A stretch of DNA of 43,796 nucleotides from Hominisplanchenecus_A murintestinalis (GTDB lineage: Bacteria; Bacillota; Clostridia; Lachnospirales; Lachnospiraceae), in assembly GCF_943193015.1 (NCBI RefSeq), contig NZ_CALPCM010000025.1, positions 1 to 43,796 on the forward strand. Reading direction: 5' to 3'. Both the position numbers and the translations under genes were made by a program. The notes beneath the pieces are model-generated. The model was not told the origin of the DNA, did not search any database, and saw only the letters and a program-made list of their open reading frames with translations. This document shows, piece after piece, positions 39,135 to 43,796 of the stretch (its first letter is position 1; each line of letters opens with the position of its first letter).

Positions 39135-40310
39135 TTAATTACCGCCCACCACCTTATCCAAAAGCCTTGCGGAAGTCCGTTTCGCCTCTCTGGTGGCATG
39201 GGCATAAACATTCATTGTGGTACTTACATCAGAGTGTCCCAGAAGTTCCTGCACATCTTTCGGGGCTGCCCCGTTTGATAACAGATTGCTCGTAAAAGAC
39301 AGTTCTTCGTAATCGTCCGGTATCTCCTCCGTACTTTGCAAAGAATACAGATCATAATGCGTCCTTCCCTTTTCCATTACTTTCTGATAGTAATTGCGGA
39401 AATACATTTCGCCACACTGGAAACGCTCTCTGTGCTGTTGCTTTCTGGCTTTTTTTAGTATCTCTGCCAGTGTGTCGCAGAAGTCCACTGTACGGATTTT
39501 TTTCCGCTTGGTTGCACCGATTTCCATCTTGTGGCGGGTGGCATTGTAACGCATACTCCGGCGGACGGTAAGATACTGTTCCTCAAGGTTGATGTCCTGC
39601 CATGCCAGCCCGCATACCTCGCCAATGCGTAATCCAGTATAATAGGCTATCTGCACCGGCAGGAGTGCCGGATTTCTTTTTTTACGGAGATAATCCGTTA
39701 TCTCCGTGTACTGCTCATGGGTAATGGTCGGGATGTCTGTCTCATTTTCCGCATTTCCCTCAAACAGTTCCACTTCCTCCTTTTTTACCCGCATGCGTAC
39801 ATACTGCATGGGATTAAAAGTAATATAGCGTTTCGGGAATACCGCAAACCGGAACGAGCCCCGCAGGACTGCCGAAAACTGGAGCATATAGTTTTTACTG
39901 ATGGGCTGAGCCTCCGTTCCGTCCGGTCTTGTTCCTCCAAAAGACAGGAAATCAATATACTCCTGTAAATGGTCGGCAGTTATGCTTTTCAGCTTACGCT
40001 GTCCGATAGGATGTTTCTTAATCTGTCTGGCGGTAGTGGTATAGGCAATCAGCGTCCCAGTGCTTAATGTACCGGGCTTTACTTCTTCCTCCAGCCATAT
40101 ATCCAGCATTTCCCCCAGCGTGATATTTTCCGTCTTTGCCACAAACTTCTTTTCCTCGTAATCCTCCATTGCCTTGCGGAGAAGTTTCTCCGTTTCTGAC
40201 TTGCTCTCTGTTCCTGGGTACTCCTTCTGCACCAGATTTCCGCTCTCATTCTCCACATAAAAGCGGTAGTACCATTTCTTTCCTTTTTTTCTTACAGAAC
40301 CTTTTGCCAT
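39135..40310 (-). CDS. Tyrosine integrase, missing the catalytic HxxR box
   Basis: The 391-residue protein has an AP2-like arm-binding domain (1-60), a SAM-like core-binding domain (about 62-180) and a catalytic domain with R228 (YYTGLRIGEVCGL), a Lys near 268-271, H359 (LLGHSDVSTTMNVYAH) and nucleophile Y369. The HxLRHTxA block that should sit about 20 residues before GAAPKDVQELLGH is absent: the text runs PDDYEELSF straight into TSNLLSNGAAP (residues 331-350). Homologues of this type carry about 45-50 more residues here, including the second catalytic Arg. An in-frame deletion is the simplest explanation, and the enzyme is probably inactive. AAAGGAG precedes the ATG. Confidence 0.88.
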   Translation of the reverse strand: MAKGSVRKKGKKWYYRFYVENESGNLVQKEYPGTESKSETEKLLRKAMEDYEEKKFVAKTENITLGEMLDIWLEEEVKPGTLSTGTLIAYTTTARQIKKHPIGQRKLKSITADHLQEYIDFLSFGGTRPDGTEAQPISKNYMLQFSAVLRGSFRFAVFPKRYITFNPMQYVRMRVKKEEVELFEGNAENETDIPTITHEQYTEITDYLRKKRNPALLPVQIAYYTGLRIGEVCGLAWQDINLEEQYLTVRRSMRYNATRHKMEIGATKRKKIRTVDFCDTLAEILKKARKQQHRERFQCGEMYFRNYYQKVMEKGRTHYDLYSLQSTEEIPDDYEELSFTSNLLSNGAAPKDVQELLGHSDVSTTMNVYAHATREAKRTSARLLDKVVGGN

Positions 40311-40330
40311 AATAAAATCTCCTTTCCTAG

Positions 40331-40349
40331 ACGCAATCTGTTATTGCGT
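40331..40349. repeat. Short hairpin ahead of the integrase gene
   Basis: ACGCAAT (40331-40337) pairs with ATTGCGT (40343-40349), a perfect 7-bp stem with a 5-base loop. It lies between the integrase start and the conserved hairpin at 40367. Confidence 0.6.
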
Positions 40350-40366
40350 TGGCAATCGGAACTGAT

Positions 40367-40396
40367 AGATATGCTTATTTGCGTGTAGGCATATCA
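40367..40396 (-). repeat. Conserved-loop hairpin, copy 1 (upstream of int)
   Basis: On the minus strand TGATATGC-[CTACACGCAAATAA]-GCATATCT. It is the partner of the copy at 41577-41607, with the same loop and one compensatory base-pair change. A CCGGAG block lies just before it in both copies. Confidence 0.75.
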
Positions 40397-40413
40397 AAAC
40401 TCCGGCTGCCCTG

Positions 40414-41028
40414 TCACAAGGAATGTTCACTCAGAAGATTTTTCAGCCTCGTCCTCGCAAGTTCCGGCTGTTTGGCATACACCCTTACAATGTCGCTGAT
40501 TTCACTCGTGCTGTTGATGAAACGCATAACCTCCCGCAGAAACATGACGTTGTTAAACTCCTGTTCAGATTCAAATCCCATGACCTTTGACATTGCCTCA
40601 TTGAAATCCCCGCCCTTACCATACTCTTTAGCCGCATGGGTAAAAGACTGGTTAAACATACGGTACTCATAAAGGAACAAAAGCAGCAAATCCTTTGAGA
40701 AATCGCTTTCTTCCTCTTTCATGTCAAGCGGGAAATCGCCCATTATCCGGCTCATGGCGGATTCAATCTTAAAATCCCTGCTGTCCGACATATCCGCCCC
40801 CATATCCTCTGTTTCGCCCCGGAGCCATGCCGCTGATACATGAAGTGCATCCGCTAATCCCTCAACAATCAGTTTCTTTGTGTTGTCAATGCTCCCATTC
40901 TCATACCGCTGGATGGTGGTCTTGTTCACGTCCATCTGTCCGGCAACATACTGGAGGGGGAGTTTCAGCGACTTGCGGCGTTGTTTCGCCCGTTCACCGA
41001 TTGTCCTGCGAAGTTCTTTCTTCTCCAT
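40414..41028 (-). CDS. XRE-family transcriptional repressor of the element
   Basis: The 204-residue protein has an N-terminal helix-turn-helix (about 8-65: RRKSLKLPLQYVAGQMDVNK, then TTIQRYENG) followed by ADALHVSAAWLRGETEDM, typical of phage/ICE repressors. The helical C-terminal part (about 85-204) has no known enzyme motif. AAGGAGG precedes the ATG. The gene is divergent from xis; two TTGCA-N3-TGCAA sites lie in the shared control region, one of them over its own -35 box, so it probably represses itself and xis. Confidence 0.88.
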   Translation of the reverse strand: MEKKELRRTIGERAKQRRKSLKLPLQYVAGQMDVNKTTIQRYENGSIDNTKKLIVEGLADALHVSAAWLRGETEDMGADMSDSRDFKIESAMSRIMGDFPLDMKEEESDFSKDLLLLFLYEYRMFNQSFTHAAKEYGKGGDFNEAMSKVMGFESEQEFNNVMFLREVMRFINSTSEISDIVRVYAKQPELARTRLKNLLSEHSL

Positions 41029-41104
41029 CGTGACCTCCTTGCACTGCGTTCCCCCTGCTTGTTATAAGCTGTTAAAGGGAAATCTGTTTCGTTGTTACAA
41101 GACT

Positions 41105-41133
41105 ATAATAACACACAAAAACAGATGTTGCAA
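41105..41133 (-). promoter_or_regulatory. Promoter of the xre gene
   Basis: On the minus strand TTGCAA (41133-41128), 17 bp, TATTAT (41110-41105). The -35 box lies within the first XRE operator. Confidence 0.65.
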
Positions 41134-41140
41134 TATGCAA
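41128..41140. promoter_or_regulatory. XRE operator 1
   Basis: TTGCA-ATA-TGCAA, a perfect palindrome matching operator 2 in arms and spacer length. Confidence 0.75.
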
Positions 41141-41163
41141 AATAGAAATAACCGCAAAAGGAC

Positions 41164-41192
41164 TTGACAAAACCATCGTATTTATTTATTAT
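41164..41192 (+). promoter_or_regulatory. Promoter of the xis transcript
   Basis: TTGACA (41164-41169), 17 bp, TATTAT (41187-41192). Confidence 0.75.
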
Positions 41193-41205
41193 GCATTTTA
41201 CAGCG

Positions 41206-41218
41206 TTGCATAATGCAA
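41206..41218. promoter_or_regulatory. XRE operator 2
   Basis: TTGCA-TAA-TGCAA, a perfect palindrome just downstream of the xis -10 box, so binding would block xis transcription. Confidence 0.75.
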
Positions 41219-41250
41219 CATTGTAAATCAACAAGAAAGGGGATACGGAT

Positions 41251-41334
41251 ATGAGCAGGAATGAAAATGCAGGAAAAACAGGTTATCGGAAAAGAGGGAG
41301 GATATTTGTATGGCAGAGATTAAGATTGGAATGA
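41251..41334 (+). CDS. Possible 27-residue basic leader peptide overlapping xis
   Basis: The frame starts at ATG 41251 with AAAGGGG 7-8 bases upstream and reads MSRNENAGKTGYRKRGRIFV then WQRLRLE. It overlaps the start of xis in another frame by 25 bases. The ribosome site is better than chance, and translation through it could couple to xis. It could also be non-functional. Confidence 0.35.
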   Translation: MSRNENAGKTGYRKRGRIFVWQRLRLE

Positions 41335-41528
41335 CGATAGAGGAAGCGTCCGAATATACGGGCATTGGCAGGAACACCATGCGGAAACTGGTGGAATGGG
41401 AGAAAATCCCGGTGCTGCGGATTGGACGGAAAGCAATCATACGCAGGGATGTGCTGGAGAGGTTTATGGCAGCAAATGAGGGGAAAGACCTGCGGAACCG
41501 CCCGGAAGTAAAAACTGTCCGGACATGA
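41310..41528 (+). CDS. xis: Excisionase-type MerR-like HTH protein
   Basis: The 72-residue single-domain protein (HTH_17 fold) contains GMTIEEASEYTGIGRNTMRK and VLRIGRKAIIRRDVLERFM, the pattern of excisionases in Tn916/Tn1549-like and mobilizable elements. GAGGGAGGA lies upstream of the ATG. It should bind the element ends and direct the integrase to excision. In most relatives xis lies directly ahead of int in the same direction; here int points the other way and is separated by xre. Confidence 0.85.
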   Translation: MAEIKIGMTIEEASEYTGIGRNTMRKLVEWEKIPVLRIGRKAIIRRDVLERFMAANEGKDLRNRPEVKTVRT

Positions 41529-41533
41529 TAAGA

Positions 41534-41552
41534 GGCAGCCATAACGGCTGCC
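41534..41552 (+). repeat. Hairpin after xis
   Basis: GGCAGCC (41534-41540) pairs with GGCTGCC (41546-41552). No T tract follows, so it is not a clear terminator. Confidence 0.55.
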
Positions 41553-41566
41553 CCATTGGCAATCAG

Positions 41567-41621
41567 ACCGGAGTCTTGATATACCTACACGCAAGATAAG
41601 TGTATCACAGACTTCTCCGGT
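41567..41621 (+). repeat. Conserved-loop hairpin, copy 2 (downstream of xis)
   Basis: The core TGATATAC-[CTACACGCAAGATAA]-GTGTATCA (41577-41607) is extended by ACCGGAGTCT (41567-41576) pairing with AGACTTCTCCGGT (41609-41621) with small bulges, giving a long stem. It matches copy 1 upstream of int in opposite orientation. Confidence 0.75.
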
Positions 41622-41654
41622 TATCAACCGGAATTTTTCTTTGGCAGGACAGGA

Positions 41655-41775
41655 ATGGTGTAGTTTTGGTGTAGCAATGGTGTAGATTTTTTCTACACCG
41701 TTCCTACATCATTTTTTGAAATACTACACCATTCCTGCATCATTTGGGGCAAAGCCTACATCAAAACTACACCAT
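41655..41775. repeat. Array of GGTGTAG / CTACACC repeats
   Basis: ATGGTGTAG occurs at 41655-41663 and 41677-41685 and GGTGTAG at 41668-41674. The inverse forms are CTACACC (41693), CCTACATCATT (41703), CTACACCATT (41724), CCTGCATCATT (41734), CCTACATC (41755) and CTACACCAT (41768). Degenerate CCTGCAC and CCCGCACCAT copies continue to about 41835. The array resembles iterons or arm-type integrase/excisionase sites. The gene-free region 41529-42153 is made up of this array, the hairpins and the oriT-like segment. Confidence 0.8.
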
Positions 41776-41968
41776 GACAGGGGAATCAATGGGAAAAGTG
41801 CCTGCACCTCTGCCTGCACTCTGCCCGCACCATGCTGGCACTTATGTTTATCCGCAGTATTTTACTTTGGCAGAATACAGGTCAGCGGCAGATGGTTTCT
41901 CCGGCAGGCAAAATAACAGGCAAAAGCTGGATATACACCCGCTTGAACAAGCCCCCGGCAGGACCCCC

Positions 41969-42045
41969 GCATTTTTGGCTTGACAAAAATGCTAGGGGGT
42001 TATCATTATCGGCAGAGCCGAAATGATAACCGCACCCCGCCACGT
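41969..42045. other. Probable origin of transfer (oriT) of the element
   Basis: Two hairpins lie side by side just upstream of the relaxase gene: GCATTTTTG (41969-41977) / CAAAAATGC (41984-41992), and GGTTATCATT (41998-42007) / AATGATAACC (42022-42031), the latter with inner CGGC/GCCG. A G-rich tract AGGGGG lies between and CGCACCCCGCC follows. Hairpins directly ahead of mob genes are the usual place and shape of MobV-type oriT; the nick site is not assigned. Confidence 0.65.
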
Positions 42046-42153
42046 TCCCATCAGCCCAAAGGAAAATCGGAGACGTAAAATGATTGATAAGGAAACCAGC
42101 CGGAAAGGAAATGACAAATAAGAAAAAAATTCCTCCGGCAGAGAGGGGATGTG

Positions 42154-43410
42154 ATGAATGAAGTATCATACAGTGCCCATATCAGCAACGGGAAAAGTGC
42201 CCTCAACAGCAAAGGCAGGCTGTCCGGTGTGGCAAAACACAACCTGCGGAAATACCGTTCCAAAGAGTATGACAGGGAGAACATTGTCCTGCTCTTTGGC
42301 AGTACAAATCTTATGCGGGATGTGAAAAAAGTCTATCAGGACACTTTTTCAGAAGCACTGGAGCAGTATAACCAAAAACAGACAAGGGCAGACCGACGGA
42401 TTGACGATTATTTTGAACATCTGTCCGGCAAGAACCAAGACATGGCAGTGGAGATTATTTTCCAGTGCGGGGATAAGGATTTCTGGGAAGATGTCTTTAT
42501 GGAAACAGATAAGGAAAAGCAAAACAAAGAAAATATCTGCAAGGTATATGACACCTTACTGGAGCAGTTGCAGAAAGAAATGCCGGATTTCAAAGTTGCA
42601 AATGCGGTAGTCCACTTTGATGAAGCAAGCCCGCATATGCACGTTGTAGGCGTTCCCATAGGCAGGGGATTTAAGCGCGGGCTGGAAACAAAGGTTTCCA
42701 AACGCTCTGTTTTCACTCCGAAAACGCTGGAGAATATTTTACAGAACAGCCTGCGTCAGACCGCAAGCGTAGAAATGCTTATCCACTTCGGAGTGCTTGT
42801 AAAAGATAAGCAGAAAGGGAAAAACTATGACCTGACCGTTGCGGAATATAAGGTGCAGCAGGAAACGAAGCGGCTGGAAATGGTGGCGGGATTCCTTGAA
42901 GAAAAACAGGACAGGCTTTTTAATGCCAACCAACGTCTGGAACAGGCAGAAAAAGAAGTTTCCGAAGCAGAACGGCGGTTGTCTGACACGAAAACAGAGA
43001 TTATCGGAGCAGAGGAAGATTTGATACAGATAAAAACAGAAGGCAGGGAAATGAAACAAAAACTGATGGCAGAACAGGAGGAAATACGGCAGGAAAATTT
43101 GTCCTTAAAAACAGATACGCTTATCCTTCATTCTGATAAAGAGCGTCTTTTGCGTGATGTCAGGAAAGCAACAGATGAAAAGGAACAAATACAGGTAAAA
43201 AAAGAGGGGTTTTTAGAGGATATCGGTGTGTTGGATAAAGAGTTTGAAAAGCGTCTGGATTTCATCAACGTACTGGATAAACTCAAAGCACTCTTTTATA
43301 AGCTGTTATCCATGATTCCGCTGGTGCGGGAGTTTGCAAAGTTTGTAGAAGAAAAAAAGGATATACGGGCCGCCTCCCCTTATGGCTATACCCCTCTCGG
43401 CAGGCTGTAA
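42154..43410 (+). CDS. mobV: MobV-family relaxase (Mob/Pre)
   Basis: The 418-residue DNA relaxase nicks oriT and pilots the strand in mobilisation. The N-terminal Mob_Pre domain (about 1-200) shows the conserved HFDEASPHMH metal site (H154, D156, E157, H161, H163), with KHNLRKY near residue 28. The second half (about 225-385) is a long coiled coil, as in other MobV proteins. ATG 42154 is preferred (AGAGGGG 6 bases upstream); the GTG just before it is in frame. No type IV secretion genes are in view, so it probably depends on a helper element. Confidence 0.92.
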   Translation: MNEVSYSAHISNGKSALNSKGRLSGVAKHNLRKYRSKEYDRENIVLLFGSTNLMRDVKKVYQDTFSEALEQYNQKQTRADRRIDDYFEHLSGKNQDMAVEIIFQCGDKDFWEDVFMETDKEKQNKENICKVYDTLLEQLQKEMPDFKVANAVVHFDEASPHMHVVGVPIGRGFKRGLETKVSKRSVFTPKTLENILQNSLRQTASVEMLIHFGVLVKDKQKGKNYDLTVAEYKVQQETKRLEMVAGFLEEKQDRLFNANQRLEQAEKEVSEAERRLSDTKTEIIGAEEDLIQIKTEGREMKQKLMAEQEEIRQENLSLKTDTLILHSDKERLLRDVRKATDEKEQIQVKKEGFLEDIGVLDKEFEKRLDFINVLDKLKALFYKLLSMIPLVREFAKFVEEKKDIRAASPYGYTPLGRL

Positions 43411-43436
43411 AGGTTTCTGAAATAAGAGAGGAAATC

Positions 43437-43589
43437 ATGCCGGAGAACCGGATATGTACGTTAGAGCTGGCAGAGGTGTATGTAAAGGCGGTGGAGAGTT
43501 TCATGGAGGATATGGAACCGGAAGAACGTACAAGGGAGAACCGTCCTATGTATCAGAGACAAAACGAGGAATATATACAGGGCAGATAA
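43437..43589 (+). CDS. Small acidic protein after mobV
   Basis: The 50-residue protein starts MPENRICTLELAEVYVKAVE and is rich in Glu. AGAGAGGA lies at the right distance before the ATG, 26 bp after mobV, and a terminator follows. It is probably a small accessory protein of the mobilisation unit; no family is recognised. Confidence 0.6.
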   Translation: MPENRICTLELAEVYVKAVESFMEDMEPEERTRENRPMYQRQNEEYIQGR

Positions 43590-43603
43590 ATAATTCCGTT
43601 GTT

Positions 43604-43635
43604 AAAAGGCATAGATGAAATATTCTATGCCTTTT
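43604..43635 (+). terminator. Terminator of the mobV unit
   Basis: AAAAGGCATAGA (43604-43615) pairs with TCTATGCCTTTT (43624-43635). Confidence 0.8.
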
Positions 43636-43643
43636 GCAGTGCA

Positions 43644-43700
43644 ATTAACTTACAATTAACATATATGCACTTTTAGAGTTAACATTGGGGACGGTATACT
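43644..43700 (+). promoter_or_regulatory. Regulated promoter at the right edge, OmpR-type direct repeats
   Basis: Two ATTAAC hexamers (43644-43649 and 43655-43660) lie 11 bp apart. They are upstream of a promoter with TTTAGA (43672-43677), 17 bp, TATACT (43695-43700). Hexamers with 5-bp spacers are typical of OmpR/PhoB-family sites such as those of SpaR, NisR or CprR. The controlled gene lies beyond the window. Confidence 0.5.
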
Positions 43701-43796
43701 TGGTTCATACAAAAAAAACAAGTCCAGCTAAGAAATGTCAATAGGTAAAATGAAAAATGTTAAAAAAGTTTTTTTTAAGTAGTTGATGTAAAAAAG

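Overview
The window looks like a chromosomal segment of a spore-forming gut Clostridia bacterium, most likely a Lachnospiraceae (Blautia/Dorea/Ruminococcus gnavus type). This rests on an Ile T-box ahead of a long eukaryote-like IleRS, an adjacent spoIID-spoIIQ pair, cell-surface proteins built from Big_2, FN3 and BspA-type LRR modules, an AAA-ATPase/PD-(D/E)XK protein of the kind abundant in this family, and AGGAGG-type ribosome binding sites. Species is not assigned; no rRNA or tRNA gene, CRISPR array or complete insertion sequence was seen.

Layout. 1-6230: housekeeping block with the T-box, ileS and glgP (glycogen phosphorylase). 6240-12960: a rearranged locus of a secreted subtilase (S8) with two FN3 repeats, followed by small secreted Big_2 proteins with a shared C-terminal domain. 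The locus exists as two clusters that converge at about 10.9 kb. The plus-strand subtilase is cut off from its signal peptide by an in-frame TAG; the minus-strand copy is reduced to signal peptide plus FN3 tail; one of the four Big_2 paralogues is broken. 13070-14980: spoIID and a LytM-dead spoIIQ. 14990-18145: a large secreted papain-like protease with a PPEGN-type repeat linker and an LRR tail. 18160-18710: a possible structured RNA and a GIY-YIG protein. 18638-21830 (minus): a frameshifted GT39-type membrane protein and a MATE exporter behind an attenuator-like leader. 21940-24575: a Zn/Cd P-type ATPase with a His-rich repeat tail and an ArsR-type operator.

24680-38870: an orphan LRR fragment; the AAA/PD-(D/E)XK protein; an MBOAT + DHHW (AlgI/AlgJ-like) pair for O-acylation of a surface glycan; a 1680-residue secreted GH63-like glycosidase; a secreted GH5 glucanase with a CBM-like tail; and a minus-strand unit of a secreted protein, an ECF sigma factor and its membrane anti-sigma factor.

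39000-43796: the left part of an integrative mobilizable element running off the right edge. It holds a tyrosine integrase that appears to have lost its catalytic HxxR box, a XRE repressor with two matching operators in a divergent promoter region, an excisionase, an array of CTACACC/GGTGTAG repeats, paired oriT-like hairpins, a MobV relaxase, a 50-residue protein, and a promoter with 11-bp-phased direct repeats typical of OmpR-type regulation. A hairpin with a conserved loop and one compensatory base-pair change occurs twice, in opposite orientation, flanking xre-xis.

The least explained items are the duplicated subtilase/Big_2 partner locus (possibly related to the dentilisin PrtP/PrcB pairing), the paired hairpins of the mobile element, the MATE leader, and the putative structured RNA at about 18.25-18.42 kb.
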